From contig JAEWDX010000043.1 of assembly GCA_023389895.1 (NCBI GenBank), positions 1 through 12,403 on the forward strand: a DNA stretch of 12,403 bases, in the 5' to 3' direction. Shown here one piece after another: positions 6,713-12,403 of the stretch. Position 1 is the first letter of the stretch, and every line of letters starts with the position of its first letter. A program made the translations under genes and the position numbers. The notes under the pieces are model-generated. The model was not told where the DNA came from. It searched no databases and saw only the letters and a program-made list of their open reading frames with translations. This stretch comes from Bacillota bacterium. Lineage in GTDB: Bacteria; Bacillota; Bacilli; Bacillales; Cytobacillaceae.

Positions 6713-7595
6713 ACAACAAGTGGGTGAAAGGATTGATAAGGTTTTAACATCTTTGAATCCTGAATGGTCACGAACTCAAGTTCAGCTTTGGATTAAAGAT
6801 GGGCATGTTTCCGTAAATGGAAACAAGGTGAAAACAAATTATAAATGTAGCAAAGATGATCATGTTATCATTCAAATACCAGAGTTGGAAGAGCTAGATA
6901 TTACGCCTGAAAAGCTAGATTTAGATATTTATTATGAGGATCGAGATGTACTTGTCGTAAACAAACCAAGAGGAATGGTTGTTCATCCTGCACCAGGACA
7001 TACATCAGGAACGCTTGTTAATGGATTAATGGCTCATTGTCGAGATCTTTCTGGCATTAATGGAGTGATGAGACCAGGAATTGTCCACCGAATTGATAAG
7101 GATACTTCAGGTTTGTTAATGGTTGCGAAAAATGATTTAGCACATGAGAGCCTCGTAAATCAATTAGTGGAAAAAACGGTAACAAGAAAATATCGTGCGA
7201 TTGTTCATGGGATCATTCCACATGATCATGGAACAATTGATGCACCAATTGCCCGTCATCAAAAAGAGCGGCAAAGTATGACAGTTGCTGATAATGGTAA
7301 GCATGCTGTCACCCATTTTCAAGTGCTTGAACGATTTCGAGACTTTACATTGATAGAATGTCAATTAGAAACAGGTCGAACTCATCAAATCCGTGTTCAT
7401 ATGAAATACATTGGCTATCCGCTCGCAGGTGATCCGAAATATGGCCCACGAAAAACGCTTAATCTAAATGGTCAGGCATTACATGCAGGTGTTCTAGGAT
7501 TTATTCATCCACGTTCAGAGGATTATTTAGAATTTGAGGCACCACTTCCTGCTTACTTCAAACAATTAATTACCAAGCTGGAAAATAATCATTGA
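6684..7595 (+). CDS. rluD: RluD-family 23S rRNA pseudouridine synthase (YlyB)
   Basis: This 303-residue protein has an N-terminal S4 RNA-binding domain (about residues 14-75: GERIDKVLTSL, then SRTQVQLWIKDGHVSVNG) followed by the RluA/RluD-type catalytic domain. The catalytic block is GIVHRIDKDTSGLL, with Asp138 as the expected nucleophile. Other family motifs are VVNKPRGMVVHPAPGH (about 91-106), KTVTRKY and ETGRTHQIRVHMKYIGYPLAGD. Members convert uridines in 23S rRNA to pseudouridine; the exact position modified here cannot be read from sequence. The start at ATG 6684 has AAGGAG at 6671-6676; a second ATG at 6693 is possible. The ORF starts inside lspA, as in other Bacillus genomes, where this gene is called ylyB. 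Its TGA stop (7593-7595) lies inside the -35 box of the pyr operon promoter. Confidence 0.94.
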   Translation: MEKMENIILEQQVGERIDKVLTSLNPEWSRTQVQLWIKDGHVSVNGNKVKTNYKCSKDDHVIIQIPELEELDITPEKLDLDIYYEDRDVLVVNKPRGMVVHPAPGHTSGTLVNGLMAHCRDLSGINGVMRPGIVHRIDKDTSGLLMVAKNDLAHESLVNQLVEKTVTRKYRAIVHGIIPHDHGTIDAPIARHQKERQSMTVADNGKHAVTHFQVLERFRDFTLIECQLETGRTHQIRVHMKYIGYPLAGDPKYGPRKTLNLNGQALHAGVLGFIHPRSEDYLEFEAPLPAYFKQLITKLENNH

Positions 7596-7620
7596 CAAGT
7601 CTTTAGTCATCGGATAAACT
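7592..7620 (+). promoter_or_regulatory. Sigma-A-type promoter of the pyr operon
   Basis: A perfect -35 (TTGACA, 7592-7597), a 17-base spacer and a fair -10 (TAAACT, 7615-7620) precede the first PyrR attenuator; the start would be near 7627. The -35 overlaps the stop codon of rluD. All three attenuators and the structural pyr genes lie downstream in the same direction. Confidence 0.75.
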
Positions 7621-7626
7621 TACCAT

Positions 7627-7750
7627 AGTTAATTAAATAAGTCCTTTAATACGGTCCTGTGAGGCTGAGAAGGAAGCGGATTTGAGTGAAGGATTTCCTT
7701 TATTCTGTAATGTGTCGTTTACCCTCTTGCCGAACTGGTGAGAGGTTTTT
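7627..7750 (+). promoter_or_regulatory. PyrR attenuator 1, upstream of pyrR
   Basis: The PyrR-binding anti-antiterminator is recognisable at 7653-7673 (GTCCTGTGAGGCTGAGAAGG core). Its 3' part GAGAAGG (7667-7673) can pair with CCCTCTT (7722-7728), which is the 5' arm of the terminator, giving the competing antiterminator. UMP/UTP-loaded PyrR would hold the binding loop and so favour the terminator at 7723-7745. This is the known Bacillus pyr mechanism; the pairings were traced by eye and one position (A7671-C7724) is mismatched. Confidence 0.88.
7723..7750 (+). terminator. Terminator of pyr attenuator 1
   Basis: CCTCTTGCC (7723-7731) pairs with GGTGAGAGG (7737-7745) around the loop GAACT and is followed by TTTTTGCTTTTT. 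It lies before pyrR and is conditional on PyrR. Confidence 0.9.
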
Positions 7751-7762
7751 GCTTTTTATACG

Positions 7763-7819
7763 TTAAGAAAGCATGAATTGGCAACGCAGAAGATCTTTCG
7801 ACGTAGGTGCCAATCTTAA
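7763..7819 (+). other. Extra structured element between attenuator 1 and pyrR
   Basis: After the attenuator terminator, ATTGGCA (7777-7783) pairs perfectly with TGCCAAT (7808-7814). This is extended outward by TTAAG (7763-7767) with CTTAA (7815-7819) across a 9-base bulge. Inside are ACG/CGT (7784-7786, 7802-7804) and the palindrome AAGATCTT (7790-7797). No T-tract follows, so it is not a terminator. It may affect pyrR mRNA stability or translation; its function is unknown. Confidence 0.5.
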
Positions 7820-7862
7820 GAATTAAGTATAAGTGTAACTATGCCTCGAATGGAGTGATATT

Positions 7863-8405
7863 ATGACACAAAAAGCAAATATTCTTGATGAACAGGCAAT
7901 TCGTAGAGCGTTAACGAGGATTGCCCACGAGATTATTGAAAAAAACAAAGGAATTGAAGACTGTATCCTTGTAGGAATTCGGACTCGGGGAATTTATATT
8001 GCTAATCGACTTGCTGAACGAATTGAACAAATTGAAGGTGCAAAGGTTGCGGTGGGAGAGTTAGATATAACCCTTTACAGAGATGATTTAACGGTGAAAA
8101 CGGAAAATCAAGAACCGCTTGTTAAAGGCTCAAGTATTCCGAAGGATATTAATAAGCAAAAGATCATTTTAGTTGATGATGTTTTGTATACGGGAAGAAC
8201 GGTTAGGGCTGCTCTTGATGCTTTAATAGATATCGGAAGACCTGCTAGTATCCAGCTTGCTGTCCTTATTGATCGAGGTCACCGTGAATTACCGATTCGA
8301 GCAGATTTTGTAGGAAAGAATATTCCGACCTCAAGTTCTGAACGAATTGTTGTTCAGCTAAGAGAAGTGGATGATGTCGATAAAGTAAGTATTTTTGAAA
8401 ATTGA
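7863..8405 (+). CDS. pyrR: Bifunctional pyr operon regulator / uracil phosphoribosyltransferase PyrR
   Basis: PyrR (180 aa, standard length) binds pyr mRNA when loaded with UMP or UTP and promotes attenuation; it also has uracil phosphoribosyltransferase activity. The PRPP-binding motif IILVDDVLYTGRTVRAAL spans about residues 101-118. Other family blocks are the N-terminal ILDEQAIRRALTRIAHEIIE, CILVGIRTRGIYIANRLA with its Arg-rich RNA-facing stretch, VGELDITLYRDDL, and PTSSSERIVVQLREVD near the C-terminus. The start at ATG 7863 has GGAGTGAT at 7852-7859. It is the first gene of the pyr operon and regulates itself through attenuator 1 and the downstream genes through attenuators 2 and 3, whose RNA elements are all present in this window. 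That makes the assignment self-consistent. Confidence 0.98.
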   Translation: MTQKANILDEQAIRRALTRIAHEIIEKNKGIEDCILVGIRTRGIYIANRLAERIEQIEGAKVAVGELDITLYRDDLTVKTENQEPLVKGSSIPKDINKQKIILVDDVLYTGRTVRAALDALIDIGRPASIQLAVLIDRGHRELPIRADFVGKNIPTSSSERIVVQLREVDDVDKVSIFEN

Positions 8406-8526
8406 ATATTCCCTTTTTAAATACAGTCCAGAGAGGCTGACAAAGGGGTTCAAGTAAATGAAATCTGTCATTTGCTGTGCTTCTTTTACCCTCTTTGCGG
8501 AATTTATGCAAATGAGGGTTTTTTTA
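8406..8526 (+). promoter_or_regulatory. PyrR attenuator 2, between pyrR and pyrP
   Basis: The PyrR-binding core lies at 8424-8446 (GTCCAGAGAGGCTGACAAAG). CAAAGGGGT (8441-8449) pairs with ACCCTCTTTG (8488-8497, one bulged C) to form the antiterminator, while ACCCTCTTTGC pairs with GCAAATGAGGGT to form the terminator. The element closely follows the known B. subtilis pyrR-pyrP attenuator. Confidence 0.93.
8488..8526 (+). terminator. Terminator of pyr attenuator 2
   Basis: ACCCTCTTTGC (8488-8498) pairs with GCAAATGAGGGT (8508-8519) with one bulged T, followed by seven T residues interrupted only after 8525. It is conditional on PyrR. Confidence 0.93.
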
Positions 8527-8572
8527 TTAAAATAGCAAGGATTTGCAGAACATTTCTTAGGGAGAGAGAAAA

Positions 8573-9856
8573 ATGAACAAACCACTTTTAGATATTAAAG
8601 ATGTTCCATCACCATTGCAATGGTTGACTTTAAGCTTACAGCATTTATTCGCCATGTTTGGCGCAACTGTATTAGTTCCTTTCTTAGTAGATTTAGACCC
8701 TGCCATTGCGTTAATCTCAAGCGGTCTTGGAACACTAGCCTTTCTTATGATTACACAGTGGAAGGTTCCCGCCTACTTAGGCTCATCCTTTGCTTATATT
8801 ATTCCCCTGCAAGCGGCAAATATAGACGGTGGCATTGGGGCAATGATGATTGGAAGCTTCATGGTAGGCCTTTTATACGGTGTTATTGCGTTGATTATTA
8901 AAGCTGGCGGCTACCGCTGGTTAATGAACCTGCTACCGCCAATTGTAGTCGGTCCTGTTATTATGGTTATTGGATTAGCGCTTTCAGGAACGGCTGTTGG
9001 AATGGCAATGAATGACCCTGTTTCAGAAACATATAGTATGATTCACTTTTCAGTTGCCCTTGTTACGTTAGCAGTTACGATTATTTTCTCGGTTTATTTT
9101 AAAGGAATGCTTAGTATGATTCCAATTTTAGCAGGAATTATCTTTGGGTATATATATGCCTATTTTGTTGGGGTTGTCGATTTAACTCCAGTTAAAGAAG
9201 CGGCATGGTTTGAAATGCCAAACTTTGTCTTCCCATTCGTCGATTATGATTTCAAAATTACTTTAGACTTGATGATTTTAATGTTACCAGTAGCGATTGT
9301 AACAATTTCCGAACATATTGGTCACCAGCTCGTATTAGGTAAAGTAGTAAGTAAAAACTATATAAAAGACCCAGGTTTACATCGCTCTATTCTTGGTGAC
9401 GGTATGGCAACAATGATTTCCGCTATAATGGGTGGACCACCGAAGACTACTTACGGTGAAAATATCGGAGTTCTTGCAATCACAAAAATATATAGTGTCT
9501 ATGTTTTAGGTGGGGCAGCTGTTGCTGCGATTATCTTCGGATTTATCGGGAAAATTTCAGCATTAATTAGCTCTATCCCTACTCCAGTTATGGGGGGAGT
9601 TTCCATCCTGCTGTTCGGTATTATCGCTTCTTCAGGCATAAGAATGCTCGTTGATAGCAAAATTGATTTTGACAATAAACGTAATCTAGTCATTGCCTCC
9701 GTTATTCTTGTAATTGGTATCGGGGGAGCACATATAGATTTAGGTACTCTTAAAATTGAAGGAATGGCTTTAGCAGCCATCTGTGGTGTAGTGCTAAATC
9801 TAATCTTACCAGGCAGAGAAAAGGTGCAAGATAGTCTGTTTGAAACTGAAGACTAA
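8573..9856 (+). CDS. pyrP: Uracil permease PyrP (NCS2 family)
   Basis: This 427-residue proton-coupled uracil symporter of the UraA/NCS2 family brings uracil into the cell for salvage. The N-terminus carries the family signature LQWLTLSLQHLFAMFGATVLVPFL (about residues 16-39). There are roughly a dozen to 14 hydrophobic segments. The substrate-site helix region is recognisable by ISEHIGHQ (Glu/His near residues 245-250) and by MGGPPKTTYGENIGVLAIT (about 286-304), where Glu and the GPP/TTYGEN stretch correspond to the uracil-binding residues of E. coli UraA. The start at ATG 8573 follows AGGGAGAG at 8559-8566. The gene sits between attenuators 2 and 3, as in B. subtilis, so transport is lowered together with synthesis when pyrimidines are abundant. 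Several other-frame and reverse ORFs over this gene are shadows. Confidence 0.97.
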   Translation: MNKPLLDIKDVPSPLQWLTLSLQHLFAMFGATVLVPFLVDLDPAIALISSGLGTLAFLMITQWKVPAYLGSSFAYIIPLQAANIDGGIGAMMIGSFMVGLLYGVIALIIKAGGYRWLMNLLPPIVVGPVIMVIGLALSGTAVGMAMNDPVSETYSMIHFSVALVTLAVTIIFSVYFKGMLSMIPILAGIIFGYIYAYFVGVVDLTPVKEAAWFEMPNFVFPFVDYDFKITLDLMILMLPVAIVTISEHIGHQLVLGKVVSKNYIKDPGLHRSILGDGMATMISAIMGGPPKTTYGENIGVLAITKIYSVYVLGGAAVAAIIFGFIGKISALISSIPTPVMGGVSILLFGIIASSGIRMLVDSKIDFDNKRNLVIASVILVIGIGGAHIDLGTLKIEGMALAAICGVVLNLILPGREKVQDSLFETED

Positions 9857-9996
9857 CATCTTTTAATAAAGTCCAGAGAGACTTGAAAGGGTGTTGAAAG
9901 TGTAAGACGACCTTTAAATGGGAAATTGCTCCTGTTATGAGGCTTGTTTTGCAGCATTCCACAGCACCTTGATTTCATATCAGGGTGCTGTTTTTA
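9857..9996 (+). promoter_or_regulatory. PyrR attenuator 3, between pyrP and pyrB
   Basis: The PyrR-binding core lies at 9870-9890 (GTCCAGAGAGACTTGAAAGG). Unlike attenuators 1 and 2 it reads GAGAGACT rather than GAGGCT. AGGGTGTTG (9888-9896) pairs over 9 bp with CAGCACCTT (9962-9970), the 5' arm of the terminator, as an antiterminator. Both structures are therefore supported by complementarity. Confidence 0.9.
9962..9996 (+). terminator. Terminator of pyr attenuator 3
   Basis: A 12-bp stem, CAGCACCTTGAT (9962-9973) with ATCAGGGTGCTG (9979-9990), has the loop TTCAT and is followed by TTTTTAG. It is the strongest of the three pyr terminators and controls entry into pyrB and everything after it. 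Confidence 0.94.
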
Positions 9997-10029
9997 GTAG
10001 CAGTGTTAATGCCCATTGTTAAATCTGTG

Positions 10030-10063
10030 CTATTAGTTGATTGCAACGGAAATCAACAGCTAG
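10030..10063 (+). other. Hairpin in the pyrB leader downstream of attenuator 3
   Basis: GTTGATT (10036-10042) pairs with AATCAAC (10051-10057) around an 8-base loop, with a closing CTA/TAG (10030-10032, 10061-10063) beyond a 3x3 internal loop. No T-tract follows. It sits in the roughly 120-base stretch between terminator 3 and pyrB that the attenuator does not explain. Its function is unknown. Confidence 0.4.
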
Positions 10064-10116
10064 GATTAACAAAATAATTTATAAAATTTCATTTTTAAAA
10101 ATTGGAGGGGTTCAGC

Positions 10117-11052
10117 TTGCGCGATTTATTAACAACAACAGATTTATTGGTTGATGAAATTGATAGGATTTTAGCTGATGCACAATATTTTCGAGATGGT
10201 GGTATGTGGTTACCAAAAACAAAAATATTTGCCGCCAATTTATTTTATGAAAACAGTACGAGAACAAAATGTAGCTTTGAAATGGCTGAACGTAGACTCG
10301 GGATTGAAAATATTCCTTTTGAGGTAAGTACATCAAGTGTTGTTAAAGGCGAAACACTTTATGACACAGTAAAAACGTTAGAGGCGATTGGTGTAAATAC
10401 AGTTGTTATTCGCCATAGTCAAGATCGATATTTCGATGAACTGGTTGGGAAAGTAAATGTCGCAATCATTAATGCTGGAGATGGTTGTGGACATCATCCA
10501 ACCCAATCTTTACTTGACCTCATGACAATTAAACAGGAATTCGGTTATTTTAAAGGCTTGAAAATTGCGATAATAGGGGATATAAGACATAGCCGTGTTG
10601 CAAGATCCAATGCAGAAGCATTAACAAAACTAGGAGCAAATATTGTATTTTCTGGACCGAATGAATGGTTTGATGAGGAAATAATTGAACATGGAAGTTA
10701 TGAACAAATTGATAAAGCAATTGAAACTTCAGATGTCGTTATGTTGCTTAGAATTCAACATGAGCGGCATAACAGCAAAGAGAAAAATAGTAGTAAGGAA
10801 TATCATGAAGCATTTGGATTAACGGTTGAAAGAGAGAAACGAATGAAGGATAAAAGTATCATTATGCATCCTGCACCAGTGAATCGAGATGTAGAAATTG
10901 CCAGTTGTTTAGTAGAATGTGAGCGTTCACGTATATTCAAGCAGATGGAAAATGGTGTGTTTATTAGGATGGCAGTGTTAAAGAGAGTGGAAGAAGCGAA
11001 AAGGAGCGATAATTATGTCACTACTAATCAAAAATGGCCGGTTGCTTATTAA
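10117..11052 (+). CDS. pyrB: Aspartate carbamoyltransferase, catalytic subunit
   Basis: PyrB (311 aa from the chosen start) condenses carbamoyl phosphate with aspartate, the committed step of pyrimidine synthesis. The carbamoyl-phosphate loop STRTK is at residues 47-51 (in YENSTRTKCSFE), followed by KGETLYDT, VIRHSQD, NAGDGCGHHPTQSLLDLMTI, GDIRHSRVARSN in the aspartate domain, and the HPAPVNRDVE loop near the C-terminus. The start is taken as TTG 10117, which follows GGAGGGG (10104-10110) by 6 bases; the in-frame TTG at 10102 overlaps the SD and is unlikely. There is no pyrI, as is usual in Bacillus, where the enzyme is an unregulated trimer. The last 38 bases overlap pyrC in another frame, so the final dozen residues are encoded within the pyrC start. 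Expression is controlled by attenuator 3. Confidence 0.97.
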   Translation: MRDLLTTTDLLVDEIDRILADAQYFRDGGMWLPKTKIFAANLFYENSTRTKCSFEMAERRLGIENIPFEVSTSSVVKGETLYDTVKTLEAIGVNTVVIRHSQDRYFDELVGKVNVAIINAGDGCGHHPTQSLLDLMTIKQEFGYFKGLKIAIIGDIRHSRVARSNAEALTKLGANIVFSGPNEWFDEEIIEHGSYEQIDKAIETSDVVMLLRIQHERHNSKEKNSSKEYHEAFGLTVEREKRMKDKSIIMHPAPVNRDVEIASCLVECERSRIFKQMENGVFIRMAVLKRVEEAKRSDNYVTTNQKWPVAY

Positions 11053-12304
11053 TTCATCTGAAAACTTAAATATAGATATTTATATTGAGTCTGGTAAAAT
11101 TCAAGAAATCGGGGAGAATTTAACAAGAAATGCTGACCAAGTTATTGATGCAACAGGGTTATTCATTGCACCAGGATTTATTGATCTTCATGTACATTTA
11201 AGAGAACCGGGTGGCGAGAAGAAAGAAACGATTGCTACAGGTACGATGGCAGCGGCAAAAGGTGGTTTTACGACCATTGCGGCAATGCCAAATACAAGAC
11301 CTGTTCCAGATACGAAGGAGCAATTAAATTGGTTGAATAAGAGAATGGAGGATACTGCTGCAGTGAAGGTGCTTCCGTATGCATCGATAACGACCCGTCA
11401 GCTGGGCGATGAGTTAACTGATTTTCAAGCTTTAAAGGAAGCTGGTGCATTTGCTTTTACTGATGATGGAGTAGGGGTCCAATCAGCGGCGACGATGTTG
11501 AAGGCAATGAAAAAAGCTGCTGAAATAAATATGCCCATTATTGCCCATTGTGAAGAGAATACGCTAATTAATCAAGGAGCCGTTCATGAAGGTGTGTTTT
11601 CAAAGGAGAATGGATTAAATGGAATCCCTTCTGTTTGTGAATCTGTTCATATTGCACGCGATGTGCTGCTTGCGGAAGCGGCAAATTGCCATTATCATGT
11701 TTGCCATATAAGCACGAAAGAATCTGTTCGTGTTGTCAGGGATGCGAAGCGGGCAGGAATTAAGGTGACTGCTGAAGTGACACCACACCATCTTCTATTA
11801 TGTGAGGAAGACATCCCAGGGCTCGATACGAATTATAAAATGAATCCCCCTTTACGAGGTAGTGCTGATCGAGAAGCATTAATTGAAGGGATTCTTGACG
11901 GAACGCTCGATTTTATTGCAACCGATCATGCTCCACATACAGCTGAAGAAAAAGCTGAGGGCATGAAGCTAGCACCATTTGGCATTGTTGGCTTAGAAAC
12001 GGCTTTTCCGCTTCTTTATACAAACTTTGTTGAAAAGGGAATTTTTTCTTTAAAGCAGCTTATCGACTTGTTAACAATAAAACCTGCTGAAGCGTTTGGA
12101 CTTCAGACTGGTGTAATTGAAATTGGTGCACCAGCTGACTTAGTTTTACTTGATTTACATCATACAAAAAAAATAAATGTTAATGATTTTTTATCAAAAG
12201 GAAAGAACACTCCGTTCGATGGCTGGGAGTGTAAAGGTTGGCCAGTCGTTACACTAGTAGATGGGGCTGTAGTCTGGAGAAAAGAAAAGGTGATTTCCGA
12301 ATGA
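11015..12304 (+). CDS. pyrC: Dihydroorotase (class I)
   Basis: PyrC (429 aa) cyclises carbamoyl aspartate to dihydroorotate using a binuclear zinc centre. All metal ligands appear at the positions known from the Bacillus anthracis enzyme: His59 and His61 (DLHVHLREPG), Asp151 (FTDDGVG, which takes the place of a carboxylated lysine), His178 (IAHCEEN), His231 (CHIST) and the catalytic Asp304 (ATDHAPHT). The substrate motif MPNTRP is at 91-96 and EVTPHHLLL at about 254-262. The start at ATG 11015 has AAGGAG at 11001-11006, inside pyrB, so translation is coupled to pyrB. The stop TGA (12302-12304) overlaps the next start as ATGA. In B. subtilis pyrC is followed by pyrAA; here it is not. Confidence 0.98.
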   Translation: MSLLIKNGRLLINSSENLNIDIYIESGKIQEIGENLTRNADQVIDATGLFIAPGFIDLHVHLREPGGEKKETIATGTMAAAKGGFTTIAAMPNTRPVPDTKEQLNWLNKRMEDTAAVKVLPYASITTRQLGDELTDFQALKEAGAFAFTDDGVGVQSAATMLKAMKKAAEINMPIIAHCEENTLINQGAVHEGVFSKENGLNGIPSVCESVHIARDVLLAEAANCHYHVCHISTKESVRVVRDAKRAGIKVTAEVTPHHLLLCEEDIPGLDTNYKMNPPLRGSADREALIEGILDGTLDFIATDHAPHTAEEKAEGMKLAPFGIVGLETAFPLLYTNFVEKGIFSLKQLIDLLTIKPAEAFGLQTGVIEIGAPADLVLLDLHHTKKINVNDFLSKGKNTPFDGWECKGWPVVTLVDGAVVWRKEKVISE

Positions 12305-12403
12305 TTAAAAAGGAATTATGCGAAATTATCTCTCAAAGAGAAATCGCTGAAAATATTTTTGAGCTCACCCTCTACGGTGAGCTTGTTCGTGAAATGAGCG
12401 AGC
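12301..12403 (+). CDS. pyrK: Dihydroorotate dehydrogenase electron-transfer subunit PyrK, N-terminal part
   Basis: The reading frame opens at ATG 12301, overlapping the pyrC stop (ATGA), with AAAGGTGAT (12286-12294) as a good SD. It runs open to the window edge (34 codons). The residues IKKELCEIISQREIAEN, then IFELTLYGELVREMSE, match the start of PyrK (also called PyrDII), where a short basic lead is followed by a first beta strand and the REIA-x-x-I(F/Y)E(L/M)TL motif. PyrK carries FAD and a 2Fe-2S cluster and passes electrons from dihydroorotate dehydrogenase B (PyrD) to NAD. The FAD and iron-sulfur motifs lie beyond the window. It does not look like PyrAA, whose N-terminus is the glutamine-amidotransferase small subunit (RRLVLENGTVFEG-like). 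The partial length keeps this short of certain. Confidence 0.82.
   Translation, partial: MIKKELCEIISQREIAENIFELTLYGELVREMSE

Noticed and set aside
8620..9780. Overlapping forward and reverse frames inside pyrP
   Set aside because: They are explained by the composition of the intact permease gene; no SD or recognisable product.
10102..10116. In-frame TTG at 10102 as the pyrB start
   Set aside because: It forms part of the GGAGGGG ribosome binding site region; TTG 10117 is 6 bases after that site and matches the usual PyrB N-terminal length better.
1..12403. A novel defence, mobile or secondary-metabolite system
   Set aside because: All coding space is filled by conserved housekeeping genes in the standard Bacillus order, all on one strand, with no transposase, integrase, repeat array or atypical gene.

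Overview
The window is a stretch of chromosome from a low-GC, endospore-former-type Firmicute (family Bacillaceae or close). AT-rich DNA, strong AGGAGG-type ribosome binding sites, GTG/TTG starts, a T-box leader and PyrR attenuators all point there. Gene order matches the classic Bacillus block ylmE-sepF-ylmG-ylmH-divIVA-ileS-ylyA-lspA-rluD(ylyB)-pyrR-pyrP-pyrB-pyrC. Every gene is on the + strand. I see no mobile element, CRISPR array, tRNA or rRNA, and no sign of recent transfer.

Layout. (1) 1-2522: division and cell-pole genes. These are the end of ylmE (PLP-binding YggS family), sepF (FtsZ/membrane linker), ylmG (small YggT membrane protein), ylmH (S4 RNA-binding protein) and divIVA (polar coiled-coil scaffold). 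(2) 2519-5652: ileS, isoleucyl-tRNA synthetase, behind its own sigma-A-like promoter and a complete T-box leader with an AUC (Ile) specifier and a terminator. A very long two-tier hairpin follows ileS. (3) 5823-7595: a DksA-like protein without zinc-finger cysteines (ylyA), then lspA (signal peptidase II) overlapping an RluD-type pseudouridine synthase. (4) 7592-12403: the pyrimidine biosynthesis operon. A strong promoter leads into three successive PyrR-type attenuators, one before each of pyrR, pyrP and pyrB; pyrC overlaps pyrB, and the window ends inside the next gene.

How they work together. PyrR with UMP/UTP should bind the three leader elements and favour termination when pyrimidines are plentiful, so uptake (PyrP) and synthesis (PyrB, PyrC and onward) are tuned together. 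IleS is tuned separately by uncharged tRNA-Ile.

The most notable point is at the right edge. The gene joined to pyrC by an ATGA overlap reads as the N-terminus of PyrK (dihydroorotate dehydrogenase electron-transfer subunit), not PyrAA. The carbamoyl-phosphate synthetase pair pyrAA-pyrAB, which sits between pyrC and pyrK in Bacillus subtilis, is therefore missing from this position. Extra unexplained RNA hairpins lie downstream of the first and third attenuators, and a four-codon minigene precedes ylyA. Otherwise this is conserved housekeeping DNA, and I found no evidence of an undescribed system.
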